Source: Rhodobacterales bacterium (GTDB taxonomy: Bacteria > Pseudomonadota > Alphaproteobacteria > Rhodobacterales > Rhodobacteraceae). From it: a stretch of 14,909 nt of DNA. Position 1 is the stretch's first letter; each line of letters begins with the position of its first letter. The DNA lies in NCBI GenBank assembly GCA_013298675.1, contig JAAFIJ010000030.1, forward strand, positions 1-14,909, given 5' to 3'. Both the position numbers and the translations under genes were made by a program. The notes beneath the pieces are model-generated. The model had not been told where the DNA came from, ran no database searches, and saw nothing but the letters and a program-made list of their open reading frames with translations. Positions 8,209-14,228 of the stretch are shown here, piece by piece.

Positions 8209-9548
8209 TCGCCGCCCGTCCCGTGTTCCAAGACCAAATCTACCGCCGTTTCCACAGCTTTCAACGTGTCGCTCAGGCAGGACGGATCCAGTCCGTGCGC
8301 CTCACACATGAACCATGGCTCGCGGCTGTCGGGTTCGACGATGATCATCAGATCATGCAGGTAATGCGCCATCGCGTCATAGAAACTGTAGTCGCTGGTC
8401 TTCCACGCCCGGTAATTGTCGGGCGGGGTTTCGGCAAAGAACAGACCGAACATCGACGGATGGCCGGTATAGGAATGCACGATCTTGCGTGCATCGAGGA
8501 TCTTGGAAATCCCTGCCTTTAGGCTTTCACCGTAATTTGCGATCGTTTCCAGCGCCGGGGTTTCGTCTAGAATACGCAAAGTTTCCTCGGCCGCCGCCAA
8601 CGATACCGAATGCGCTGTATAAGTGCCGCCGTGGCTGGCCCCGCCATAGCGGAAATGCCGCATCACCTCTTCGCGCCCAGCGACCACCGAAATCGGGTAG
8701 CCATTGGCCACGGCCTTGGCAAAGGTGGTGATATCAGGAGTGACCCCCATGATGCCCTGAATCCCTGACTTGCCAACACGGAAGCCTGATTTTACCTCGT
8801 CGATGATCAGCATGACACCGTATCTGGTGCAAAGATCGCGGGCGAGCTGAACATATTCCGTCCTTGCCATGATTGAACAGCAGTTGCCCTGAATGGGTTC
8901 GATCAGCATGGCCGCCAGCTTGTCGCCGTGACGCTTGAACATGTCCACCAGCCGCTGGAAATCGTTCATGGGCGTGATATGCGCCAATTGCTTGACCGTC
9001 GGCGGGATGCCCTTGCCGTAAGGCACCAGTTCCGGGTCGGTGTTCGACCCCAGATCCCATTCCTCCATGTTCGACATCCACATCGCGGCGTCAAACAACC
9101 CGTGATAGCCGCCTTCAACCAGCAAATACTGCTCGCGCCCGGTATAGGCGCGGGCCAGACGCAAGGCGGCCATCACCGCTTCGGTGCCCGAGTTGGAAAA
9201 GCGCACCAGTTCGGCCGCAGGGACCATTTTGGAGATGCGGTCTGCCACGATCAACTCGCGCTCGGTCGACAGGGCAAAGACCCCGCCAACCTCCATGCCC
9301 TTGCGGGCGGCCGCGTCCACACGGTCGTCGGCATAACCCAGGATCGCCGGACCATAGCCCAGCCGGTAGTCGACATAGTTGTTACCATCAATGTCCCAGG
9401 TCCGCCCGCCCTTGCCATGATCAACATAGATCGTACGGTCATCTCCCCAGTAACGGAAGGTCGAAGACACGCCCAGTGGCAGGCGCTTTACGGCGCGCTG
9501 GAATTGAGCGTTGGATTTGGTCAGGTCGCGTTTTGGCAAGTCCATCAT
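8205..9548 (-). CDS. Class III PLP-dependent aminotransferase, glutamate-1-semialdehyde aminomutase-like
   Basis: This 447-aa fold-type I PLP enzyme resembles HemL but is embedded in a catabolic operon. PLP-site residues are visible: SGTEAVMAALR at 120-130 (phosphate-binding turn), D250 in LIIDEVKSGFR (pyridine nitrogen) and K278 in TTFAKAVANGYP (Schiff-base lysine), with GGTYTAH at 307-313. It is probably a transaminase for an amino or semialdehyde intermediate rather than the haem enzyme. It is the first gene of the unit, with a leader of about 20 bases from the predicted promoter. Two consecutive ATGs (9548 and 9545) are possible starts and no strong ribosome-binding site tells them apart. 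The stop overlaps the next gene as ATGA. Confidence 0.9.
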   Translation of the reverse strand: MMDLPKRDLTKSNAQFQRAVKRLPLGVSSTFRYWGDDRTIYVDHGKGGRTWDIDGNNYVDYRLGYGPAILGYADDRVDAAARKGMEVGGVFALSTERELIVADRISKMVPAAELVRFSNSGTEAVMAALRLARAYTGREQYLLVEGGYHGLFDAAMWMSNMEEWDLGSNTDPELVPYGKGIPPTVKQLAHITPMNDFQRLVDMFKRHGDKLAAMLIEPIQGNCCSIMARTEYVQLARDLCTRYGVMLIIDEVKSGFRVGKSGIQGIMGVTPDITTFAKAVANGYPISVVAGREEVMRHFRYGGASHGGTYTAHSVSLAAAEETLRILDETPALETIANYGESLKAGISKILDARKIVHSYTGHPSMFGLFFAETPPDNYRAWKTSDYSFYDAMAHYLHDLMIIVEPDSREPWFMCEAHGLDPSCLSDTLKAVETAVDLVLEHGTGGE

Positions 9549-9573
9549 ATACCGCTTTCATTGGTTCCAGAGA

Positions 9574-9602
9574 GTTTGCCACGCCACTGACTGAATTGTC
9601 AA
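9574..9602 (-). promoter_or_regulatory. Predicted promoter of the catabolic operon
   Basis: On the minus strand a perfect TTGACA (-35, 9602-9597) is followed after 17 bases by GCAAAC (9579-9574); with an 18-base spacer the hexamer is CAAACT. The -10 is weak, which fits a regulated promoter. A start of transcription near 9567 would leave about 20 bases before the aminotransferase ATG. The -35 lies inside the near-palindrome at 9587-9606, so a bound repressor would block RNA polymerase. Confidence 0.5.
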
Positions 9603-9606
9603 TCAG
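9587..9606. promoter_or_regulatory. Near-palindromic operator, likely bound by the divergent TetR/BetI-like regulator
   Basis: The plus strand reads CTGACTGAATTGTCAATCAG: two 8-base arms that pair at seven of eight positions around a 4-base spacer. Its length and its position over the -35 of the aminotransferase promoter suit a TetR-family dimer. A 17-of-20 match to the same site lies at 1527-1546 in front of the transporter genes. No further copy was seen by eye elsewhere in the window. Assignment of the regulator is by proximity. Confidence 0.65.
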
Positions 9607-9631
9607 CGAGTAGCTGTAGCCCTGCGAAGAA

Positions 9632-9660
9632 TTGCATCTGGAAATTATTGCCACTAGAGT
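9632..9660 (+). promoter_or_regulatory. Weak candidate promoter of the TetR-family gene
   Basis: TTGCAT (9632-9637) and TAGAGT (9655-9660) are separated by 17 bases. The -10 matches the sigma-70 consensus at four of six positions and the -35 at three. It points to the regulator gene with a short leader. The evidence is position and spacing only. Confidence 0.25.
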
Positions 9661-9676
9661 ACGGTCGTAGCCCCAA

Positions 9677-10327
9677 ATGGTAGGACAAGTGAGCGATATC
9701 GCCCCGCACATTGAACAACGCCTGCCCCGCACGCAAAGCCGCGATGCGCGGCGCTTGCAAGTTATTGAGGCCACGATCGAAACCTTGGCCGAACGTGGCT
9801 ATTCCCGTGCGACTCTGACCGAAGTGGCGCGGCGCGCCAAGATCAGTCACGGGCTTGTGCTGTTTCACTTTCAGTCCAAAGAAAACCTGCTGGCCGAAAC
9901 TCTGGCCTTCATGGCCGAAGAGTATCACCAGAATTGGAAAGGGGCGATTGCAGGCCAGACAGGAGACCCGGCGGCGGAACTGCACGCGCTGATTCTGGCG
10001 GATTTTGCCCCAGCGGTCTGCACAAGACACAAATTGGCCGCCTGGACCGCCTATTGGGGCGAGGCGCAAAGCCTGCCGGTCTATCAGGAAATCTGCGGCC
10101 AAAAGGATGGTGAATACATCGCCGTTCTGGAACGGATCAGCCAAGACCTGCTGCTCCGTGCCGGACGCCACAATGACCCGGCGACACTTGCCCGCATCTT
10201 GCGCCTGACCCAAGAAGGAACCTGGATGGACATCACCACAATGTCCGAGCCCTATTCATTCGATGTGGCGCGGGAAACCGTTCTCGAATGCGCGCGGCTG
10301 TTGTTCCGTGATCAGTTTCCCTACTGA
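9677..10327 (+). CDS. TetR/AcrR-family transcriptional regulator, BetI-like
   Basis: This 216-aa regulator has an N-terminal TetR helix-turn-helix: VIEATIETLAERGYSRATL, then TEVARRAKISHGLVLFHFQS, then KENLLAETL, at about residues 28-76. The ligand-binding part carries LAAWTAYWGEAQ, similar in pattern to BetI, which represses choline/betaine genes. It is transcribed away from the catabolic operon, the usual arrangement for a local repressor. Start choice is uncertain: ATG at 9677 lacks a ribosome-binding site, whereas an in-frame GTG at 9689 has AGGA just before it and would remove four residues. Inferred role: repression of the operon and transporter until a pathway compound binds. Confidence 0.92.
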   Translation: MVGQVSDIAPHIEQRLPRTQSRDARRLQVIEATIETLAERGYSRATLTEVARRAKISHGLVLFHFQSKENLLAETLAFMAEEYHQNWKGAIAGQTGDPAAELHALILADFAPAVCTRHKLAAWTAYWGEAQSLPVYQEICGQKDGEYIAVLERISQDLLLRAGRHNDPATLARILRLTQEGTWMDITTMSEPYSFDVARETVLECARLLFRDQFPY

Positions 10328-10547
10328 AAGCGCTTTGGCGTTTTGGGCGGGCAATGTCGCAACTGATACGCCGTGGGTTTGCCAGAGGGCAAAACTCTCT
10401 ATTCGCTGCCCGCACAACAACTCTCTGTTCTGGATCAGAGCTAGAACGTAACCGCCGACGCCGTACCACCCGGTGCCCGGCAGTGCCTGAGGAGACGCGT
10501 CTCAGGCAAACCAGAGCTCACCCAAAGTGGCCGCCCAGCCGTTGCGA
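10328..10547. other. Intergenic stretch between the convergent regulator and small-protein genes
   Basis: No convincing gene is seen in these 220 bases. Open frames here lack ribosome-binding sites and run antisense to the 68-aa gene. The only clear structure is the inverted repeat at 10484-10508. There is no T-run to mark an intrinsic terminator for either convergent gene. Confidence 0.5.
10484..10508. terminator. Stem-loop between convergent genes, possible bidirectional terminator
   Basis: Arms TGCCTGAG (10484-10491) and CTCAGGCA (10501-10508) pair perfectly over 8 bp around a 9-base loop. A second, overlapping perfect 12-bp palindrome, GAGACGCGTCTC, lies at 10492-10503, so two alternative foldings compete. 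No T-tract follows on either strand, so function as an intrinsic terminator is uncertain; its position between converging genes is the main support. Confidence 0.35.
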
Positions 10548-10754
10548 TCATTCACCCCCGTTTGTTGCCCTGTCATTCATCCGCGCCTTGCGATCCCCCG
10601 CTTCGCGGTTCTCGCCACCAGCATTAGGTTCAGTATTGCCCTTTATCTTGCCAGCATGTTTTGTCGCCGCCAAATTCATTTTTTGCTTTTGGGCTTCGGC
10701 CTGAACGTTGAACTTCGTATCGGCGGCCCGACTGTCGAGGTGCTGCTTGGTCAT
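10548..10754 (-). CDS. Small hydrophilic protein of unknown function (68 aa)
   Basis: I do not recognise this family. The protein is very hydrophilic, rich in Lys, Ala, Asn, Arg, Gly and Glu, with no Cys or Trp and no hydrophobic segment, so it is probably disordered and cytoplasmic. The gene is supported by a strong ribosome-binding site (AAGGAG nine bases before ATG at 10754) and by a GGAAC-N17-CGTT promoter about 27 bases upstream. It is divergent from the PRC-barrel gene, which has the same promoter type on the other strand. Small disordered proteins under EcfG control are common in alphaproteobacterial general stress responses, so a role in desiccation, osmotic or oxidative stress is a reasonable guess. 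Confidence 0.75.
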   Translation of the reverse strand: MTKQHLDSRAADTKFNVQAEAQKQKMNLAATKHAGKIKGNTEPNAGGENREAGDRKARMNDRATNGGE

Positions 10755-10780
10755 GGTGATTTTCTCCTTCTCTCATGATC

Positions 10781-10806
10781 AACGCGTCAGGTCAGGATGA
10801 GGTTCC
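10781..10806 (-). promoter_or_regulatory. EcfG-type promoter of the 68-aa gene
   Basis: On the minus strand GGAAC (10806-10802) is followed after 17 bases by CGTT (10784-10781), matching the alphaproteobacterial EcfG general-stress consensus GGAAC-N16/17-CGTT at all nine specified bases. The start of transcription would fall near 10774, about 20 bases before the start codon, which leaves room for the ribosome-binding site. Confidence 0.65.
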
Positions 10807-10876
10807 ATCTGCGGGCCGCCGCGACCCTGCAAGACGGTCTATTCCGGTGGCAAGCCAACTTGCATCAAGTCAATCC

Positions 10877-10901
10877 GGAACGATATCGCGGACAATACGT
10901 T
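10877..10901 (+). promoter_or_regulatory. EcfG-type promoter of the PRC-barrel gene
   Basis: GGAAC (10877-10881) is followed after 16 bases by CGTT (10898-10901), again a full match to the EcfG consensus. It points to the PRC-barrel gene, with a predicted leader of about 130 bases. The leader holds a 13-base palindrome, ACATGGGCCATGT (10927-10939), inside a wider pair, GTTTGGG (10913-10919) with CCCAAAC (10969-10975), so it could fold. Confidence 0.6.
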
Positions 10902-11039
10902 GTGATCTGATGGTTTGGGATCTTGGACATGGGCCATGTTTCAGCGTGCCCCGTGGTGCGGCTAAGGCCCCAAACTCAGGAACCAACCCGTCAATGAGCG
11001 AATTTGTACAGCGCGCCTCGCGCCAAAGGAGTTGAAACC

Positions 11040-11816
11040 ATGTTAATCAAGGCAACGGATACAACAGGTTACGATGTTCAGGCCAGCGATGGCACCTTGG
11101 GAACCGTCAGCGATTTGTTGTTTGATGATGCCAGCTGGACGGTGCGATGGTTGGTGGTAGAGACCGGCAACTGGTGGGCAGACCACCGCGTTCTGATCCC
11201 GGCGTCAGCACTTGGCCACCCCGACGCAGAGGCCCGCACCTTCCCGGTCAACCTGACGATGGCACAGGTCAAGGGCAGCCCGGACGTTGACACTCACCGT
11301 CCGGTGTCGCGTCAGTTCGAAGCCAGCGCCTATGACTATTATGGCTTCAGTCCCTATTGGGGGACCGATCTTTACATGAGCGGTTTTTCCTATTGGGGCG
11401 GCATGGTGCCAATAGCGCCCAGTCAGGAAGTGGAACGGCGGGTGGACGAAATCGCCCAGATGATGCGTCAGAGTGAAGACGCCAACCTGCGCAGTGTGGC
11501 CGAGATCAGCGGCTATCACATCCACGCCACGGACGGTGACATTGGCCATTTGTCGGATGTGCTGATCGAGGATACGGATTGGTCGCTGCGTTATCTGATC
11601 GTCAACACCAGCAACTGGTGGCAGGGCAAAGAGGTTCTGATCTCGCCACGATCAACGCAATCCATCCGCTGGACCGAGCAGTTGATCTATCTGGGCGTCA
11701 CCCGCGACCTTATCCGCACCGGTCCGGCATATGACGCAGCACGCCGGATCGACGCGACTTTTGAGGCGGATATGGCAAGCCACTACGGCGCAACCAAGCC
11801 AGCCGATGCGGCCTGA
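11040..11816 (+). CDS. PRC-barrel domain protein with two barrel repeats
   Basis: This 258-aa protein contains two PRC-barrel domains. The repeats align over residues 10-56 and 158-204: GYDVQASDGTLGTVSDLLFD matches GYHIHATDGDIGHLSDVLIE, and GNWWADHRVLIP matches SNWWQGKEVLIS. Between them lies a Tyr/Gly/Trp-rich linker (98-122) and a short helical stretch. PRC barrels occur in the photosynthetic reaction centre H subunit, RimM and many envelope or stress proteins; this one has no signal peptide or membrane segment. ATG at 11040 is chosen over an in-frame start 12 codons earlier because AAGGAG lies eight bases before it. Its upstream EcfG-type promoter points to stress control. The molecular function is unknown. 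Confidence 0.88.
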   Translation: MLIKATDTTGYDVQASDGTLGTVSDLLFDDASWTVRWLVVETGNWWADHRVLIPASALGHPDAEARTFPVNLTMAQVKGSPDVDTHRPVSRQFEASAYDYYGFSPYWGTDLYMSGFSYWGGMVPIAPSQEVERRVDEIAQMMRQSEDANLRSVAEISGYHIHATDGDIGHLSDVLIEDTDWSLRYLIVNTSNWWQGKEVLISPRSTQSIRWTEQLIYLGVTRDLIRTGPAYDAARRIDATFEADMASHYGATKPADAA

Positions 11817-11845
11817 GGCATCAGGAATTTTCCGAAGGTGAGGCG

Positions 11846-11885
11846 GCGGCTCGCCCTTGGGAGGTCGAAAAAACGGGCGAGCCGC
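11846..11885 (+). terminator. Stem-loop between the PRC-barrel and reductase genes
   Basis: An 11-bp perfect GC-rich stem (GCGGCTCGCCC at 11846-11856, GGGCGAGCCGC at 11875-11885) closes an 18-base loop that contains an A-run. It ends 34 bases before the next start codon. There is no T-tract after the stem, so it may be a weak terminator, an attenuating or stabilising element, or a protein site rather than a classical intrinsic terminator. Confidence 0.4.
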
Positions 11886-11919
11886 GCCAGATATCTGCCA
11901 AGTTCAACAGGAGTTGACG

Positions 11920-12984
11920 ATGCCCCAGACAGACACCCAGAACCGCCGGTTCACTTTAGCCGAGCGCCCCAAGGGCGAGCCTACAGCGACGACCTTGCGG
12001 CTTGAGACGGCCCCGGTTCCCAAGCCGGGCGCGGGTCAGATGCTGTTGCGCACAGACTATCTTTCGTTGGACCCCTACATGCGCGGCCGGATGAGTGACG
12101 CGCCGTCCTATGCCGCCCCTGTAGCAATTGGCAGCGTGATGGAGGGCAGCACGGTTGCACATGTTGTCACCTCGCACGTGGCCGGTTTCAGCGCGGGCGA
12201 CAGGGTGCTGTCTTTCAACGGCTGGCAAGACTATGCACTTTCAGATGGAGCGGGCGTCACGTTGCTTGACCCTGGCATGGCGCATCCGTCCTGGGCGTTG
12301 GGGATTCTGGGCATGCCGGGCTTCACTGCCTGGGCAGGTCTGACGCAGATCGGGATGCCGAAACCCGGCGAGACGGTCTGTGTGGCCGCAGCCACTGGCC
12401 CGGTCGGGGCAACAGTGGGCCAGATTGCCCGACTGATGGGTTGCCATGTGGTGGGCATCGCCGGCGGTGCAGACAAGTGCGCTCATGCTGTCGCGTCCCT
12501 GGGTTTTGATGCCTGCATTGACCATAAGTCCCGCGATGTCGCTGCAAAGTTGCAGGCGGCGGCACCCAAGGGCATCGACGTCTATTTTGAAAATGTCGGT
12601 GGTGCAGTGTTTGACGCGGTCTTGCCGCAGCTGAACACCGGCGCGCGCGTGCCTGTGTGCGGTCTTGTATCGCAATACAATGCGACCGCCATGGCCGAAG
12701 GGCCGGACCGGCTGTCTTGGCTGATGGGCCAGATCCTGCGCAAGCGGTTGACCCTGCGCGGTTTCATCATCTTTCAGGACTTTGGCCACCTCTATCCCGA
12801 GTTTGCCAAAGCAATGGGCGCATGGCTGGCAGCGGGCAAAATTCAGTATTTTGAAGAGATGATCGAAGGGCTGGAAGCCGCCCCGAATGCCTTTATCGGC
12901 CTGCTGCGCGGTGAAAACTTTGGCAAGCGGGTGATCCATGTCGGCCCGCCGAAAATGATCGAAAACAAGGAAAAGCGTACATGA
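11920..12984 (+). CDS. NADPH-dependent MDR-family reductase, CurA / leukotriene-B4-dehydrogenase-like
   Basis: This 354-aa medium-chain reductase of the zinc-free CurA (YncB) group reduces double bonds of alpha,beta-unsaturated carbonyl compounds using NADPH. The substrate-domain motif YLSLDPYMRGRM is at residues 47-58, the nucleotide-binding motif AAATGPVGATVGQIARL at 156-172, and the family marker VYFENVGG at 221-228. No zinc-binding cysteine pattern is present. The length is close to that of E. coli CurA. ATG at 11920 is chosen because AGGAG lies seven bases before it; the frame is open upstream but has no such support. It overlaps the DJ-1-like gene as ATGA, so the two are coupled and may act together on reactive carbonyls. 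The actual substrate is unknown. Confidence 0.9.
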   Translation: MPQTDTQNRRFTLAERPKGEPTATTLRLETAPVPKPGAGQMLLRTDYLSLDPYMRGRMSDAPSYAAPVAIGSVMEGSTVAHVVTSHVAGFSAGDRVLSFNGWQDYALSDGAGVTLLDPGMAHPSWALGILGMPGFTAWAGLTQIGMPKPGETVCVAAATGPVGATVGQIARLMGCHVVGIAGGADKCAHAVASLGFDACIDHKSRDVAAKLQAAAPKGIDVYFENVGGAVFDAVLPQLNTGARVPVCGLVSQYNATAMAEGPDRLSWLMGQILRKRLTLRGFIIFQDFGHLYPEFAKAMGAWLAAGKIQYFEEMIEGLEAAPNAFIGLLRGENFGKRVIHVGPPKMIENKEKRT

Positions 12985-13658
12985 ACATTCTAATGGTCCT
13001 AACCTCGCATGATCGTCAGGGCGATACCGGCAAGAAGACCGGCGTCTGGTTAGAAGAGTTTGCCGCACCCTATTACGTTCTGACAGACGCAGGGGCTGTG
13101 ATAACACTCGCCTCGCCAAAAGGTGGTCAGCCGCCACTGGACCCTGCAAGCGATACGGCCGAAGCCCAGACTGACGATACCCGGCGCTTCAAAGGCGATG
13201 CGGGTGCACGTGATGCACTGGCCCACACGGTTCGTCTGTCTGACATTGATCAGGCCACCTTTGATGCCGTGTTCTACCCTGGCGGCCATGGTCCGCTGTG
13301 GGATCTGGCGGAAGACCCGGTCAACATCGACTTGATCGAATATTTTGCCCAAGGCGGCAAACCAATCGCCGCCGTTTGCCATGCGCCCGCAATCTTTCGC
13401 CACACCAAAGTTGCAAATGCCAAGCCGCTGGTATCGGGCCGCAATGTCACCGGGTTCGCCAATTCCGAAGAAGCCGCAGCAGGCTTGACCGATGTGGTTC
13501 CGTTTCTGGTTCAGGACATGTTGGTGGCAAACGGAGCGTTCTACACCAAGGGAGCGGACTGGGCATCGCATGTCATCGTGGACGGTAACCTGATCACAGG
13601 CCAGAACCCTGCTTCCTCGAAAGAGGCCGCCCTTGCATTGGTGGCCCTGCTGGTCTGA
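12981..13658 (+). CDS. DJ-1/PfpI superfamily protein, Hsp31-like (type 1 glutamine amidotransferase fold)
   Basis: This 225-aa protein of the DJ-1/Hsp31 group includes glutathione-independent glyoxalases, protein deglycases and chaperones that respond to carbonyl and oxidative stress. The nucleophile elbow is AVCHAPAI with C133 and H134. An acidic partner is expected at E26 (KKTGVWLEE, 18-26), and the YPGGHGPLWDL loop (99-109) is typical of Hsp31-like members. The C-terminal NLITGQNPASS (203-213) is also a family marker. GGAAAA about ten bases before the ATG and a 4-base overlap with the reductase gene indicate co-translation. The catalytic residues appear intact. Which family activity it has cannot be decided from sequence alone. 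Confidence 0.9.
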   Translation: MNILMVLTSHDRQGDTGKKTGVWLEEFAAPYYVLTDAGAVITLASPKGGQPPLDPASDTAEAQTDDTRRFKGDAGARDALAHTVRLSDIDQATFDAVFYPGGHGPLWDLAEDPVNIDLIEYFAQGGKPIAAVCHAPAIFRHTKVANAKPLVSGRNVTGFANSEEAAAGLTDVVPFLVQDMLVANGAFYTKGADWASHVIVDGNLITGQNPASSKEAALALVALLV

Positions 13659-13759
13659 GCCATGACGACTGGCCTTGCGGTCCCGTCGGGTTTGCAAGGA
13701 TCGAAATCAATGCCGGACAGGCACAATTCCCGGGGTATCCGGAAAAAGAGAGGTTACAC

Positions 13760-14152
13760 ATGCCAGCACTTCCGTTTGACGATGCCGAGATTGAGGAACT
13801 GGTGGTCCGGTTCAACGCCGTAATGGCGAAAGAGGGGACGAACGTAGACGATCTTGGCGGCAACGCCACAGACGATGAGGTGGCCGAAACCCTGCAAGAA
13901 ACGCCAGGCGATCTAAGCCGTGACGAAATCACCCAAGAGATTGAAAGCATGAATGACGAACAGAAAGACGCGTTGGTCGCTCTGTTTTGGATCGGACGCG
14001 GCGATGCGGAACCCGAAGAATGGGAAGCGACCAAGGCCCTCGCCCGCCAACAGCATGACGGCCTTGTCAGCCGCTACCTGCTTGGCCAGCCAGAAGTAGG
14101 AGAGTTCCTGACCGAAGGGCTGGAGAAGATGCTGGAATACGGGGTGGAGTGA
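13760..14152 (+). CDS. DUF3775 domain protein
   Basis: This 130-aa acidic cytoplasmic protein contains the DUF3775 signature ALVALFWIGRGDAEPEEWEA at residues 71-90, followed by a basic and helical C-terminal half (ALARQQHDGLVSRYLLGQPE). No catalytic motif, signal peptide or membrane helix is visible. GAGAGG six bases before the ATG at 13760 supports the start. It lies about 100 bases after the DJ-1-like gene with no obvious terminator between them (only a weak 6-bp CCTTGC/GCAAGG repeat at 13673-13699), so it could be expressed from the same transcript. Two strong hairpins follow the gene. The function of the family is unknown to me. Confidence 0.85.
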   Translation: MPALPFDDAEIEELVVRFNAVMAKEGTNVDDLGGNATDDEVAETLQETPGDLSRDEITQEIESMNDEQKDALVALFWIGRGDAEPEEWEATKALARQQHDGLVSRYLLGQPEVGEFLTEGLEKMLEYGVE

Positions 14153-14154
14153 TC

Positions 14155-14198
14155 CCGATACGATCAGCCCGCAACAGATTGCGGGCCGATCGTATCGG
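14155..14198 (+). terminator. Strong intrinsic-type terminator after the DUF3775 gene
   Basis: A 44-base hairpin has outer arms CCGATACGATC (14155-14165) and GATCGTATCGG (14188-14198). One A-C mismatch separates these from the inner arms GCCCGCAA and TTGCGGGC (14167-14186), which close on a CAGA loop. Nineteen of twenty base pairs are formed. A short TTT follows on the plus strand. It starts three bases after the DUF3775 stop codon. Confidence 0.75.
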
Positions 14199-14228
14199 TT
14201 TCCATGCGCAGAGACTGCTTTGATTGAC

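Noticed and set aside
9576..9654. TTGCCAC direct repeat (9576-9582 and 9648-9654)
   Set aside because: Seven bases only, no symmetry and no copy at the transporter gap; likely chance.
9599..10213. Minus-strand open frame of 204 codons
   Set aside because: It is antisense to the TetR-family gene and starts inside it without a ribosome-binding site; it is a GC-rich shadow frame.
10327..10336. AAAGCGCTTT palindrome right after the TetR-family gene
   Set aside because: A 10-base self-complementary sequence with no loop and no adequate T-run; too short to call a terminator.
10354..10704. Plus-strand open frame of 116 codons
   Set aside because: It covers the intergenic gap and runs antisense to the 68-aa gene, has no ribosome-binding site and shows a low-complexity Arg/Pro/Ser composition.
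12241..13149. Minus-strand open frame of 302 codons
   Set aside because: It lies antisense across the CurA-like and DJ-1-like genes, both well supported; its translation shows no family features.
14221..14227. TGATTGA resembling an operator half-site
   Set aside because: No matching second arm at the required spacing and no promoter context; it lies at the foot of a terminator hairpin.
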